DNA from: Caballeronia temeraria
GTDB taxonomy: Bacteria; Pseudomonadota; Gammaproteobacteria; Burkholderiales; Burkholderiaceae
Direction of reading: 5' to 3'
Assembly: GCF_001544795.2 (NCBI RefSeq)
Contig: NZ_FCOI02000008.1
Span: 62,001-126,000, forward strand
Length of the DNA stretch: 64,000 nucleotides
Positions 1-9,580 of the stretch are shown in pieces (position 1 is the stretch's first letter; each line of letters opens with the position of its first letter). A program made the translations under genes and the position numbers. The notes beneath the pieces were generated by a model. It ran no database searches and was not told the DNA's origin. It saw only the letters and a program-made list of their open reading frames with translations.

Positions 1-1328
1 TTGCCGCTGCTGATGTCGATGAGCGTCGCGTTGGACGTGGCCACCGACTGATCGTAGCTCGGCGCGCCGCCGACCGCGAGAATCTTGCCGACGTCGTACA
101 TGACCGCGTTGCCGTTCATCGCGTCGTTGTCGCTTCCGCGATTGCCGGCCGCCGTGACGCTGCCGTTGCCGGCGGTATCGAACCAGTGCATCGCGCGGCT
201 GGGGCCCGCGTGGAATACGCGTCCGTTCGCGACCGCGAACATCCACGCGTGATTGTCGCCGCGGAACGGACCGGCGGCGTCGTTCGTGTAGATGTAGTCG
301 TCGATGATCGCGCTGTTGATGCGCCAGCCCGAACCCGGCGTCCAGGTTTCACCGCTTTTTCCGCCGATCCCGCCGCTCCACGAGCCGCCCACCAGGAACA
401 CATTGCCGTTGCTCAAGGTCAGGCTGCCCTGATAGCCGCGTGGCAGGTTCATCTGATCGCTCGCGCTCCACGTGCCCGTCGAAGGCGAATAAATGCTCGT
501 CAGGCGCACGCTCAATCCGCCCGTCACGAAGATGCGCCCATCCGGCAGATTGGCGATGCCGGGGCAGAACATGTCATGTCCGGTATTGGTGACGATCACC
601 TGCCGGTTTCTGCCCGTCGATGGATTGAAGATGGCCGTGTACGTCCTGCCCGGCGGGTTCGAGCCGTCGGTGAAGCTGAGTGCGGCGTCGGCCGACCAGA
701 CCAGCACCGTTCCATCCGGCAGATTCGCGGCTTCGAGCGGAACGAGCGGCAGCGTGATGGGCGCCGTCCACTTCGACTGCAAGGTGGCTTTCGGCGTCGG
801 CAGGCCGCTCACCTGCCACGTCTGCGTCGCGCTTCCGTTGCACACCTGCTGCGTCAGTTGCACGCCCTGCGAGGTCGTGCTCGACGCGCTCACGCACAAG
901 CCGCTATGTCCCGCGACGATCGCGTAGCCGCCGCCTTGCGGCATCAACGAGAAGGCCTGATTCAAACCGCCGTTGCAGGTCCACTGGATGATGGGTCCGC
1001 CCGGACTCGTGCTCTGGCCCGATACGTCCATGCACAGGCCGCTGTTCTGATTGACGAGGTTGTAACGGGCGCCGGCCGCGGACGGAAGCCATTGCTGATT
1101 GGCGCCGCCCCAGCACGGCCACGAAAGCACGGGTGCGCCCGGTGTTCTGGATTCGCCGCTGACGTCCGCGCACATGTTGGTGCCGGCCAGCGTGATGGGC
1201 GCCGAGGTTTGCGCCCGCACCGCCGGCGATATGCCTGCCAACGCCAGCGGTAACGCGATCAGCAGCAAAAGGCGCACGTATCGGACGAGCCGACTGGTTG
1301 CTTGCTTCGTCGAGCGAATGCCAGGCAT
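1..1328 (-). CDS. Secreted galactose oxidase-family copper radical oxidase with ricin-B lectin domain (partial, 3' end outside window)
   Basis: The reading frame runs off the left edge, leaving about 442 N-terminal residues. A signal peptide (hydrophobic stretch about residues 17-38) is followed by a ricin-B type lectin domain (about 45-172, three QxW-like repeats) and then a kelch-type propeller. The propeller carries HDMFCPGI (Cys255), RGYQ (Tyr299) and GGSWSGG (Trp317), which match the Cys-Tyr crosslink pair and stacking Trp of fungal galactose oxidase. The fungal enzyme oxidises primary alcohols to aldehydes with a single copper. The axial Tyr/His copper ligands would lie beyond the edge. 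A GGGAG ribosome site precedes the chosen ATG. The gene lies 24 bp downstream of a SCO1-like copper chaperone gene on the same strand. Function as a copper oxidase is strongly supported; the substrate is unknown. Confidence 0.9.
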   Translation of the reverse strand, partial: MPGIRSTKQATSRLVRYVRLLLLIALPLALAGISPAVRAQTSAPITLAGTNMCADVSGESRTPGAPVLSWPCWGGANQQWLPSAAGARYNLVNQNSGLCMDVSGQSTSPGGPIIQWTCNGGLNQAFSLMPQGGGYAIVAGHSGLCVSASSTTSQGVQLTQQVCNGSATQTWQVSGLPTPKATLQSKWTAPITLPLVPLEAANLPDGTVLVWSADAALSFTDGSNPPGRTYTAIFNPSTGRNRQVIVTNTGHDMFCPGIANLPDGRIFVTGGLSVRLTSIYSPSTGTWSASDQMNLPRGYQGSLTLSNGNVFLVGGSWSGGIGGKSGETWTPGSGWRINSAIIDDYIYTNDAAGPFRGDNHAWMFAVANGRVFHAGPSRAMHWFDTAGNGSVTAAGNRGSDNDAMNGNAVMYDVGKILAVGGAPSYDQSVATSNATLIDISSG

Positions 1329-1352
1329 GGTCACTCCCGTACATGGATCCGG

Positions 1353-2018
1353 TTACGTACGCGCGAGCGCCGCGAGCGCATCGCAGATGTCGTTGACGCG
1401 TGGAAGATCGGCGCTGCGCCAGCGCAACATCGCGTTGGCATCGAAACAATAGACTTGCGTGGAGTGGTCCGAAATGTCGCCCAAGGGCGTCTTGCTGCCC
1501 GACAGCGCCATGCGCATCCGGTCGACTTCCGCGAGTGCCGGCGTCGCGGCATTCCACGCGGAACCCGCCTGAAAACGTGCGAGCCAGGCGCGCAATGCGG
1601 AAGGCGAATCGGAAAGCGGGTCGATTCCGATCGACAACAATTGCACAGGATGACGTCCACGGATTGCGGGCATTTTTCCCTGCACCGCGCTGAACAGCGC
1701 ACCTTGCAGGGGACATATCGTGCCGCAACCGGTGTAGACGGTTTGCAGTGCGGTGACGCCCTGGCCCAGCAGGTCGTTCAGCCGGCGCTTGCTGCCGGTC
1801 TGGTCGACGAGCCATACATCGTCGAGGCGAACCGGCGGCGTGACGAGCCCGAGCCCGCCATGCTGCGCGAACGCAATGGGGGACGCTGCACCGAGAGCGA
1901 GCGCGGCCATATCGCGAAGCAGGGCGCGACGCGTCATTGAAGGAACGAGCGCATGCACGCCGGATGCCGTGCGGCCGGGCGTCTTTGCGTGGCTAGGTGA
2001 AATCGACCTCATTGACAC
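1353..2018 (-). CDS. SCO1/SenC-family copper chaperone-like thioredoxin-fold protein
   Basis: The 221-residue product has the SCO family CxxxC copper motif (CGTIC) and a downstream His (SDHSTQ) in the right context, so copper binding is likely. SCO proteins deliver copper to, or reduce cysteines of, cuproenzymes at the membrane. The frame can start at GTG (2018), ATG (2012) or ATG (1937). The last gives MTRRALLRD followed by a hydrophobic segment ending AFA, a Tat- or Sec-like signal, and is the start that best fits an exported protein. It sits immediately upstream of the galactose oxidase-like gene, not of cytochrome oxidase genes, which suggests its client is that oxidase (inference). Confidence 0.88.
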   Translation of the reverse strand: MSMRSISPSHAKTPGRTASGVHALVPSMTRRALLRDMAALALGAASPIAFAQHGGLGLVTPPVRLDDVWLVDQTGSKRRLNDLLGQGVTALQTVYTGCGTICPLQGALFSAVQGKMPAIRGRHPVQLLSIGIDPLSDSPSALRAWLARFQAGSAWNAATPALAEVDRMRMALSGSKTPLGDISDHSTQVYCFDANAMLRWRSADLPRVNDICDALAALART

Positions 2019-2397
2019 TTTTTTGGTCCCCGTACGGAACGCTGATCAAAGCTCATCAAAGATTAGCAGCCCATATTGGTAATAAAAGTTCGGCTCACGA
2101 AGTGAGTGGCTAAATATGTGCACTTGGACACATTCGCCGACGAAACTCGCATAACGTGTTATCAACGGACTGTTCGGTTTCGAATATTGCAATTCCCGGC
2201 GTGCTCAACGGCGCGTGTTCGCAACGCCCGGGACGGCACTTGAACATCGCTGGCGCAAAAGTTTTCGTTTTCTGTCACCATCGACAGCGACCGTCGATCT
2301 GAAAGCGAGTCGAAGGCATTCCGATTGCTCTGTTGCAGCATCGATGTCGATCGACACCGCGTTGTCCGTTCCGGCCCTTCCGGAGAAGGAGACTGCC
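2019..2397. other. Intergenic region between divergent genes
   Basis: This 379-base gap separates the SCO-like gene (minus) from the propeller lipoprotein gene (plus). It is relatively AT-rich around 2040-2180 and should hold both promoters. I see no convincing gene, repeat or operator in it. An open frame extends upstream of 2398 on the plus strand but has no ribosome site or protein-like composition. Confidence 0.5.
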
Positions 2398-4077
2398 ATG
2401 AACGCGCGTTTTTCCGCCTATGCCGCCGCAGTCGGCGCCGTGCTGATCACGGCAATCATCGGCGCGTGCAGCGGGGGTGACTCCGGCAGCGAATCGACAT
2501 CCGCCGCCGCGGCGAGAGCGCCGTCGAGCGTTTCAAATGCATCGAACGCGGGCAACACAGCCGCCGGCAACGCGATGGACGTCGTCACCTGGCACAACGA
2601 CATCGCCCGCACCGGACAGCAGCTCGCGGAAACGGTCCTCACGCCTGCGAACGTGCGTTCGAGCAGCTTCGGCAAGCTTGCATTCTTTTCCGTCGATGGC
2701 GCCGTCGACGCCGAGCCGCTCTTTCTGTCAGCCGTGCCGGTCGCGGGCGGCACGCACAACGTGCTCTACGTCGCGACCGAGAACGCGAGCGTCTACGCAT
2801 TCGATGCCGACAGCGGCGCGGTGCTGTGGAAAGTCTCGACGCTCGGCAGCGGCGAAGCCCCAAGCGACGACCACAAGTGCGCGCAGATCACGCCGACCAT
2901 CGGCGTGACGTCGACGCCGGTCATCGACCGCACGCGCGGGCCGAATGGCGCGATCTATGTCGTTGGCATGTCGAAGGACGCGTCGGGCGCGTATCACCAG
3001 CGCATCCACGCGCTCGACGTGACCACCGGCGCCGAACTCTTCAACGGTCCGACCGAAATCCGCGCCACCTATCCGGGCAATGGCTCGGGCAGCCAGAACG
3101 GCACGCTTACGTTCGATCCGGGCCAGTACGCGGAGCGCGCGGCGCTGCTTCTGCTGAACGGCGTGATCTATACCGCTTGGACATCACATTGCGATTTCCT
3201 GCCGTACACCGGCTGGGTCATGGGCTACGACGCAAACACGCTGCAACAGGCGAGCGTACTCAATGTCACGCCGAACGGTCAGATGGGCTCGATCTGGATG
3301 AGCGGCGCGGGCCTCGCATCGGACGGCGAAGCGATCTATTTCCTCGACGCCAACGGCACCTTCGATCCGACGCAAAACGAGCACGAAATGCCGATCAACG
3401 GCAACTACGGCAACGGCTTTCTGAGGCTCAATCTCGGGCCGCTCAGGGTGCAGGATTACTTCCAGCCGTCGAACACGGTGCAGGAATCGAACGAGGACGA
3501 GGATCTCGGCTCCGGCGGCGCGATGGTGTTGCCCAATTTCGCCGATGCGAACGGCAAGGTCTGGCATCTCGCGATCGGCGCGGGGAAGAACTCGACGATC
3601 TACGTCGTCAATCGCTTCTCGATGGGCAAGTTCGATTCGAACGCGGACCACATCTATCAGGAAATCGTCGGGCAGATACGCGGACCGATGTTCGGCGCGC
3701 CGGCGTATTTCAACAACACGGTCTATTTCGGCTCCGTCGACGACACCATCAAGGCGTTCACGATTTCGAACGCGGCGTTGTCCCGAACGCCGGCGAGTCA
3801 GACGCCGAACGCGTTCGGCTTCCCGGGCGCGACGCCGAGCATTTCCGCGAACGGCACGTCGAACGGTATCTTGTGGGCGGCGGAGAAGGGCACGATCGGC
3901 GTTCTGCGCGCGTACGACGCGACCAATCTCGCCAACGAGCTGTATAGCAGCGTCGACGCCGGCGGGCGCGACCAGTTCGGCGCGGGCAACAAGTTCGTCA
4001 CGCCGATGATCGCGAACGGCAAGGTGTATCTCGGCACGCGGAACGGCGTGGTCGTGTTCGGCTTGCTGTCGCAATAG
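2398..4077 (+). CDS. PQQ-like beta-propeller lipoprotein
   Basis: The product is 559 residues long. It starts with a lipoprotein signal ending in IGAC (Cys24), then a Ser/Ala-rich linker, then repeats of the type NVLYVATENASVYAFDADSGAVLWK that are typical of PQQ-like (YncE/WD-like) beta-propellers. The chosen ATG has a strong GGAGAAGGAG ribosome site and gives a proper lipobox, whereas the longer open frame upstream does not. No PQQ-dehydrogenase catalytic motif is evident, so this is called a structural propeller of unknown binding function on the outer or inner membrane. It is monocistronic, and a strong hairpin follows at 4091. Confidence 0.85.
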   Translation: MNARFSAYAAAVGAVLITAIIGACSGGDSGSESTSAAAARAPSSVSNASNAGNTAAGNAMDVVTWHNDIARTGQQLAETVLTPANVRSSSFGKLAFFSVDGAVDAEPLFLSAVPVAGGTHNVLYVATENASVYAFDADSGAVLWKVSTLGSGEAPSDDHKCAQITPTIGVTSTPVIDRTRGPNGAIYVVGMSKDASGAYHQRIHALDVTTGAELFNGPTEIRATYPGNGSGSQNGTLTFDPGQYAERAALLLLNGVIYTAWTSHCDFLPYTGWVMGYDANTLQQASVLNVTPNGQMGSIWMSGAGLASDGEAIYFLDANGTFDPTQNEHEMPINGNYGNGFLRLNLGPLRVQDYFQPSNTVQESNEDEDLGSGGAMVLPNFADANGKVWHLAIGAGKNSTIYVVNRFSMGKFDSNADHIYQEIVGQIRGPMFGAPAYFNNTVYFGSVDDTIKAFTISNAALSRTPASQTPNAFGFPGATPSISANGTSNGILWAAEKGTIGVLRAYDATNLANELYSSVDAGGRDQFGAGNKFVTPMIANGKVYLGTRNGVVVFGLLSQ

Positions 4078-4090
4078 CGGGGCCGATGTT

Positions 4091-4118
4091 CGGCGTCATC
4101 CTTCGCACGATGACGCCG
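4091..4118 (+). terminator. Strong hairpin after the propeller lipoprotein gene
   Basis: A perfect 10-bp stem (CGGCGTCATC at 4091-4100 pairing with 4109-4118) with an 8-base loop lies 14 bases after the stop codon. There is no T-run, so it is either a weak terminator or an mRNA 3' stabiliser. Confidence 0.5.
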
Positions 4119-4271
4119 ATAACCCGCATACGCCGGTTCCATCACGTTCGATGCGCCCGCGCGTCGATGTCCTCACACTCTCCGCGAATTGCAACGGTCG
4201 CCTGAGCCGCACGCGGCTTTTCGTTAGAATCTCCTTTCGAACTTCTCATTCGTCTTTCACAGGGGGCGAGC

Positions 4272-5408
4272 GTGCCTGGGTTACTTCCCGATGTAGACCG
4301 CGAGGGACTCCTCGAATATTCAGTCGTATACACCGACCGATCGATCAACCATATGTCGCGGCTTTTTCAGGGCGTCATGCTCGACATATCGCGTGCCCTG
4401 AAAAAAGTCTATAACGCGCATGCGACCGTGATCGTTCCGGGCAGCGGCACGTTCGGCATGGAAGCCGTTGCGCGCCAGTTCGCGACGAACAAGAAGTGTC
4501 TGGTCATCCGCAATGGCTGGTTCAGTTTCCGCTGGTCGCAGATTTTCGACATGGGCGGCATTCCGTCCGAATCGGTCGTGTTGAAGGCGCGTCCGGTCGC
4601 GGAGGGTCGGCAGGCCGCCTATGTACCGCCTCCGGTGGATGACGTCGTCGCTGCGATCATGCAGCACAAGCCCGATCTGGTGTTCGCGCCGCACGTCGAA
4701 ACCGCGTCCGGGATGATGCTGCCCGATGCCTACTTGCGCGCGGTAGCCGACGCGGTTCATGCCGTCGGCGGGATGTTCGTGCTGGATTGCATTGCTTCCG
4801 GCACGGTCTGGGTCGACATGCAGGCCAGCGGTGTCGATATCCTGATCAGCGCGCCGCAAAAAGGATGGAGCGCGTCACCGTGCTGCGCGCTGGTCATGCT
4901 CGGCCCGCTTGCCCGCGAAAGAATCGACGCGACCACCAGCACCAGTTTCGCGTGCGACCTTCGCAAATGGCTGCAAATCATGGAGGCGTACGAGAACAAC
5001 GGCTTCGCGTATCACGCCACGATGCCCACGGACAGCCTCGCGACGCTGCGTGACGTTATAAAGGAGACCGAAGCATATGGCTTCGACAAGGTGAGAGCGG
5101 AGCAGCTGGAACTCGGCAAGCGCGTTCGCTCGCTTCTCGCGAAGCATGGCTTCAAGAGCGTGGCTGCCGAAGGGTTCGAGGCGCCGGGCGTCGTGGTCTG
5201 CTACACGGACGACGACGCAATCCGGTCCGGCAAGAAGTTCGCCGATGCCGGCCTGCAGATTGCGGCCGGCGTTCCGCTTCAATGCGACGAGCCCGAGGAT
5301 TTCAAGACCTTCCGCATCGGATTGTTCGGCCTGGACAAACTGCATGACGTCGAAGGCGCGGTGGCCAGGCTTGCGAAAGCGCTGGACGGCATTCGCTCCG
5401 GCGAATGA
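4272..5408 (+). CDS. Class V aminotransferase (alanine-glyoxylate / serine-pyruvate aminotransferase-like)
   Basis: This 378-residue protein has the fold-type I PLP-enzyme layout: PGSGTFGMEAVARQ near residue 57 for cofactor phosphate binding, an Asp in FVLDCIASGT, and the PLP lysine in SAPQKGWSA (about residue 199). Length and order fit the alanine-glyoxylate aminotransferase group. The start is a GTG preceded by AGGGGGCG; no better ATG lies nearby. The 3' end overlaps the convergent protease gene by about 107 bp. Amino donor and acceptor cannot be read from the sequence. Confidence 0.85.
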   Translation: MPGLLPDVDREGLLEYSVVYTDRSINHMSRLFQGVMLDISRALKKVYNAHATVIVPGSGTFGMEAVARQFATNKKCLVIRNGWFSFRWSQIFDMGGIPSESVVLKARPVAEGRQAAYVPPPVDDVVAAIMQHKPDLVFAPHVETASGMMLPDAYLRAVADAVHAVGGMFVLDCIASGTVWVDMQASGVDILISAPQKGWSASPCCALVMLGPLARERIDATTSTSFACDLRKWLQIMEAYENNGFAYHATMPTDSLATLRDVIKETEAYGFDKVRAEQLELGKRVRSLLAKHGFKSVAAEGFEAPGVVVCYTDDDAIRSGKKFADAGLQIAAGVPLQCDEPEDFKTFRIGLFGLDKLHDVEGAVARLAKALDGIRSGE

Positions 5409-7263
5409 GATCGTAGACATAGGCGCCGGGCACCGTCTCGGTGCTCGTCAGCGCGAGCGTGACGTCGTGCAGGATCGATTCATTGCGCCTGAGCAGCTCG
5501 AGACAGCGCTCGTCGATTTCGTTCAATAGCGCGTTCGCCTGTTCGATCGCGCCGTCGAGCTGCCGCCCGGCGCTCTCGCGTGGCAGCGCGGCGAGGCTGA
5601 AAAGATTACCTTCGCGGCCGAAGCCGAGCCGCGACACCATCTCCAGACTAATGCGCGACGCCTCCTGCAAGTCCTGCGCCGCGCCGCTCGATGCTTCGCC
5701 GAACACGAGCAACTCCGCATTGCGTCCGCCGAGCAGCACCATCAGTTCATTTTCCAGTTCGCTGCGCCGATACAAATGCTTGTCCTGCGGCTTCGTGATG
5801 AGCGCCATGCCCAGCGCGCCGCCGCGCGGCAGCACCGTCAGTTCCTCGAGCACGCCCGCGCCCAGCAGCGCCGCGACGATGCCATGCCCCGCTTCATGCA
5901 CGCCGACGCGGCGCACTTCGTCGGCATCGAGCGCTTTCTGCGCGCCGCTCACATCGCCGATGCGCACGATCTTGACCGCTTCGCGCAGATGCTCCGCGCA
6001 CACGCTGCTCGCGCCTTGCTTGCGCGCGATCAGCCCGGCCTGATTGACGATCATCGACAGCGATGCGGGCGACAAACCGACCGTCAGCCGCGCGAGCTGA
6101 TCGCAGTCGATATCCGCCGCACGCGAGGGCAGCTTGCCGAGGTAATACTCGAAAATCTTCACACGATCCGATACATCCGGCAGACGCACCGGCACGATGC
6201 GATCGAAGCGGCCCGGACGGCGCAGCGCTTCGTCGAGATTCTCGGGAAAGTTGGTCGCGGCGACGAGAATCACGCCTTCGTTTTTCTCGAAGCCGTCCAT
6301 CTCCGCAAGCAGTTGATTGATGATGCGGTTGCTTTCGGCATCGGCGGAACCGGATGCGCTGGTGGTGCGCGCGGCGAGCCCATCGGCTTCATCGATGAAG
6401 ATCACGACCGGGCCTCGCTTGCGCGCCGTCCTGAACAGATGCTTGACCTTCTGAATGCCGACGCCGTAATACTTCGCGCTGAAAAAGCTGCCCGTGATCG
6501 CGATGAAATGCGCGCCGCATTCACCCGCCAGCGCCTGCGCGAGCCGCGTTTTGCCGACGCCGGGACCGCCTGTCATCAGCACGCCGCACGGCGGACGGAT
6601 GCCCATTTTCGTGAACGATTTCGGATCGCGCAGATAGGCCTTGATGTCGTCGAGCGCGGCCTTCGCTTCGCCCGCGCCGATCACGTCGTCGAAGCTCATA
6701 TCCGGCGGCGCGGTGATCGGCGTCGCATCGCCCTTCATCTCGCGGCGCATGTACCAGAACATCAGCGCCAGTATCAGCAGGGACACGAGCATGCTCGCCG
6801 AATCGCGCACCATGCCGAGCCATGCGCCGATGCCCGCGTCCGTGCCCACGGACACGTTCGGCAGCCAGGCGATCTGATAGTCCGGCGCGCTTTCGTCCTT
6901 GTCCGGCTTGAGCAGCAGCGTCTGCGAGAACACCGCGAAGCGATCGGTGACGAAGTAGCGCGCGCCGCTCTTCGTCGACACGAGCATGGCGTCGAGCGTC
7001 ACGCCGATCGCGGCCACGCGCTTCTCGCGGATATCCGCGAGCATGTGCGATGCGTCCTTCTCGGTATGCGTCCACGGCGACGGATCTTGCCGCATCTGAT
7101 AGACGATGCTCGTCGCCGGCAGCGGATGATCGCGCTGTTGCGCCGCGCGGTGCCGCAGCACGCCCGATCCGATCGCGATCAGCACGGCGACGAGCACAGC
7201 GAACGCGACGAGCAATCGTCGCCGGCCATGCCGGGTCCATCGTCCGTTCTTTCCCGCTTTCAT
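5302..7263 (-). CDS. FtsH-like membrane AAA+ zinc metalloprotease
   Basis: The 653-residue product has an N-terminal membrane segment, an extracytoplasmic part, a second membrane segment ([17 protein letters not shown]), an AAA module with Walker A GGPGVGKT, Walker [10 protein letters not shown] and the second region of homology (RRPGRFDRI), and then the M41 protease domain with HEAGH and the third zinc ligand region ([12 protein letters not shown]). FtsH proteases degrade membrane and short-lived cytosolic proteins. It is more diverged and lies outside the usual ftsJ-ftsH-folP context, so it is probably an accessory paralogue. The start at 7263 has an AGGAAAAA ribosome site. The last about 35 residues are basic, lie antisense to the aminotransferase gene and look like a non-homologous tail. 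Confidence 0.92.
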   Translation of the reverse strand: MKAGKNGRWTRHGRRRLLVAFAVLVAVLIAIGSGVLRHRAAQQRDHPLPATSIVYQMRQDPSPWTHTEKDASHMLADIREKRVAAIGVTLDAMLVSTKSGARYFVTDRFAVFSQTLLLKPDKDESAPDYQIAWLPNVSVGTDAGIGAWLGMVRDSASMLVSLLILALMFWYMRREMKGDATPITAPPDMSFDDVIGAGEAKAALDDIKAYLRDPKSFTKMGIRPPCGVLMTGGPGVGKTRLAQALAGECGAHFIAITGSFFSAKYYGVGIQKVKHLFRTARKRGPVVIFIDEADGLAARTTSASGSADAESNRIINQLLAEMDGFEKNEGVILVAATNFPENLDEALRRPGRFDRIVPVRLPDVSDRVKIFEYYLGKLPSRAADIDCDQLARLTVGLSPASLSMIVNQAGLIARKQGASSVCAEHLREAVKIVRIGDVSGAQKALDADEVRRVGVHEAGHGIVAALLGAGVLEELTVLPRGGALGMALITKPQDKHLYRRSELENELMVLLGGRNAELLVFGEASSGAAQDLQEASRISLEMVSRLGFGREGNLFSLAALPRESAGRQLDGAIEQANALLNEIDERCLELLRRNESILHDVTLALTSTETVPGAYVYDLIRRSECRPALSQAWPPRLRRHAVCPGRTIRCGRS

Positions 7264-7442
7264 GGGTTTTTCCTCGTATTGCCTGCGTGTGCGTCCCTCT
7301 CGAGCGGGGTCGTCTCTCATGCGCGGGCAACGCATGAGCACAGGCTATGAATGTTGCGCGCGCTGAAGATTCGCGTCCGTGCGCATGGCCGCTTTGGGCG
7401 ATGTGCGATGTCGGACTGTGTGGGGCGATCGCGGCGGCACGC

Positions 7443-7809
7443 TCACGGAAGCGAATGGGCCGCCGTGCTGAAGAACTCCGTCAAATAGCGCAGCGCCGTT
7501 TCGCTGACCGGATTGCCCGTGTCATCTCGCCAGGCAAGGACCAGCTCGGCATTGACGGCGTGCGCTTCGACCAGCGGCCGGAAGATCACATTGTCGAAGT
7601 GGATGCTCTGGGCCGAGCGCGGCACGAGCGCCACGCCCAAATCCGCAGCGACCAAAGCCAGGATCGAGTGCGTCTGCGTGACATGCTGCGTTTCCGCCAC
7701 GCGCACGTTCATGGCCTGAAGCAGTCCCGTGATCAGCGCATGAAAATACGCGCCCTTCACGGGCGTCGACGACCGCGAGGAAGCAGCGCAACTGGATGTA
7801 GGTGATCAA
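7443..7809 (-). pseudogene. Internally deleted LysR-family regulator
   Basis: From a TTG at 7809 the frame encodes MITYIQLRCFLAVVDA, the start of a LysR helix-turn-helix. It then switches, at about 7760, into a different frame that encodes about 105 residues of a LysR effector domain (HSILALVAADLGVALVPRS, then a C-terminal LTEFF helix). Roughly 180 central residues and the reading frame are missing. The remaining pieces are collinear and on one strand, so a single internal deletion explains the structure. A functional regulator cannot be made. Confidence 0.8.
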
Positions 7810-8149
7810 CGATACAAAATAAGTATCAACCGATGCCTGAGTAAGCCTTTTCGATATCGGAATTTCTGACTGTCGTGTGCTTCATCTGCCCATCACACGC
7901 TCATGTCCACGATCGAAACGTTGAAGCAATCCGCCGCTCCGAAGCAGAACTCGCGCTGTTGGCCTTGGATCTCCTGCACGCGGCGGCGTGGTCGCTCGCG
8001 ACGACGCTTCAACGTTCGCGTCTGATTCATTCGTGGAATAAAGGACAGTTATCATTCGGCATCCGAAGTAACCAATCAGGAGTCGCCACGCTCGCGAACA
8101 GCGCGCTGATGAATCTCAGGACAAAGACCGTTCAGGCGTTAGACTGGCG
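7810..8149. other. Gene-poor stretch next to the LysR remnant
   Basis: About 340 bases with no convincing gene. Short frames exist on both strands (for example one from 7875 on the plus strand) but have no family features. Given the deleted LysR gene beside it, this may be decayed sequence. It contains GATACAA and GTATCAA stretches (about 7810-7830) that could be the old LysR promoter. Confidence 0.4.
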
Positions 8150-9565
8150 ATGTACGCAAGTACCTCTTCCTGTAAAACGGTGCACGACCTGATGACCATG
8201 CCCGATGCTCTGCGTTCCCTTTCGCCCCGTAGTTCGGTGACCGACATCGATTGGCCGCCGGTCCTGACACGCGACGCCGCATCGCTCTTTGCGCTGCTGA
8301 CCGAACTCGATCGTACGCCTTCGCTGAACGACGATGAATTCGCCGCCGCGCAAGGGCGTCAACTCCAGGCGCTCGCGCGTCATGCGAGCCAGCAGTCCGG
8401 ATATTTTCTCGAGCGATTGAAGCGTTCCGGTCTGAACGCCGACGATCTGTGCCACCCCGATTCGCTACGCGCGCTGCCGGTCATGACGCGGCAGGAAGTG
8501 CAGGCGAACGGTGCGACACTGGCCTGCGCACAGGTGCCGGAATCGCACGGCCCGGTGCACGAGACCGGCACATCGGGATCGCTCGGCCAGCCTGTCATCG
8601 TCAAGCGAACGGGCATCACGCAACTGTTCTGGAATGCGTTCACGGTGCGCGAACACCGCTGGCAGCAGCGCGACCTGAGCGCGCGTTTTGCGGCGATCCG
8701 CGCGGATTTGCCGTCCGAAGGCGCGCGGGTGGATGACTGGGGCGCGCCGCTCAATCTGCTCTATCGCACCGGACCGGCGTTCGCCCTGGCGAGCAACCGT
8801 CCCATCGACGATCAGATCGCGTGGCTCGACAGCATCGAGCCGCGCTATCTGCTGACGTATCCGACCAATCTGTCGGAACTGCTGGACCGGTGGGAAACGC
8901 GCGGCCACGGACTCGATGGTCTCGCGCAAATACGCACGATCGGCGAGACCGTGACCGATGCGTTGCGCGAGCGCGTGCATGCTGTCCTCGGCGTGCCGAT
9001 TGCCGATACCTACAGCTCGCAGGAGTTTGGGACCATCGCGATACAGGCAGCATCGGACGAGCTTTATCACGTCATGGCGGAGAACTACATCGTCGAAGTG
9101 CTCGATGATGCGGGCGAACCTTGCGCGGAAGGTCAGACCGGCCGCGTGATCGTCACGGACCTGCACAACTACGCCATGCCGCTCGTGCGTTATGAAACCG
9201 GCGACTACGCGCAACCGGGCGCGCCGGGCCGTGGACCGCGCGGCCTGCCTACACTCAGACGCATCATGGGACGTAAGCGCAACATGATCGTGATCGACGG
9301 CACGCGTCGCTGGCCGAGCCTCAACGCGCACCGGTATCGCGAAGTGGCGCCGATCGAGCAGTATCAGATCGTGCAGACTACACCGGAGACGATCGAAGTG
9401 CGGCTCGTCTGCGCGCCGCTCACGCGTGCGCAGGAACACGAACTCGGCGACATCATTCTCGAGGCGCTGGAGCATCCGTTCCGGTTGACGTTCGCTTACT
9501 ACGCGCAGCGCATCCCGCTCGGCCGCACCGGCAAGTTCGAGGAGTTCATGAGCCTCGTCGCATGA
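8150..9565 (+). CDS. PaaK-like acyl-CoA ligase / adenylate-forming enzyme
   Basis: The 471-residue protein resembles the phenylacetate-CoA ligase / coenzyme F390 synthetase / CapK group. It has the Ser/Thr/Gly phosphate loop ETGTSGSLGQPVIVKRTG (about residue 142), a YSSQEFGTIAIQ adenine-site region and YETGDYAQPG. Such enzymes activate a carboxylic acid as an acyl-adenylate and often pass it to CoA. There are in-frame ATGs at 8150, 8192 and 8198; none has a strong ribosome site, so the N-terminus is uncertain by up to 16 residues. Its 3' end is 15 bp from the convergent lipoprotein gene. The substrate is unknown. Confidence 0.82.
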   Translation: MYASTSSCKTVHDLMTMPDALRSLSPRSSVTDIDWPPVLTRDAASLFALLTELDRTPSLNDDEFAAAQGRQLQALARHASQQSGYFLERLKRSGLNADDLCHPDSLRALPVMTRQEVQANGATLACAQVPESHGPVHETGTSGSLGQPVIVKRTGITQLFWNAFTVREHRWQQRDLSARFAAIRADLPSEGARVDDWGAPLNLLYRTGPAFALASNRPIDDQIAWLDSIEPRYLLTYPTNLSELLDRWETRGHGLDGLAQIRTIGETVTDALRERVHAVLGVPIADTYSSQEFGTIAIQAASDELYHVMAENYIVEVLDDAGEPCAEGQTGRVIVTDLHNYAMPLVRYETGDYAQPGAPGRGPRGLPTLRRIMGRKRNMIVIDGTRRWPSLNAHRYREVAPIEQYQIVQTTPETIEVRLVCAPLTRAQEHELGDIILEALEHPFRLTFAYYAQRIPLGRTGKFEEFMSLVA

Positions 9566-9580
9566 ATGACGCTGTCCTGG

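Noticed and set aside
2040..2075. GATCAAAGCTCATCAAAG as an FNR or other operator
   Set aside because: The halves are direct rather than inverted and do not fit TTGA-N6-TCAA. No regulator is implied.
7875..8192. A 105-codon frame between the LysR remnant and the PaaK-like gene
   Set aside because: No ribosome site, no recognisable family and an odd composition. It may be decayed sequence but cannot be supported as a gene.
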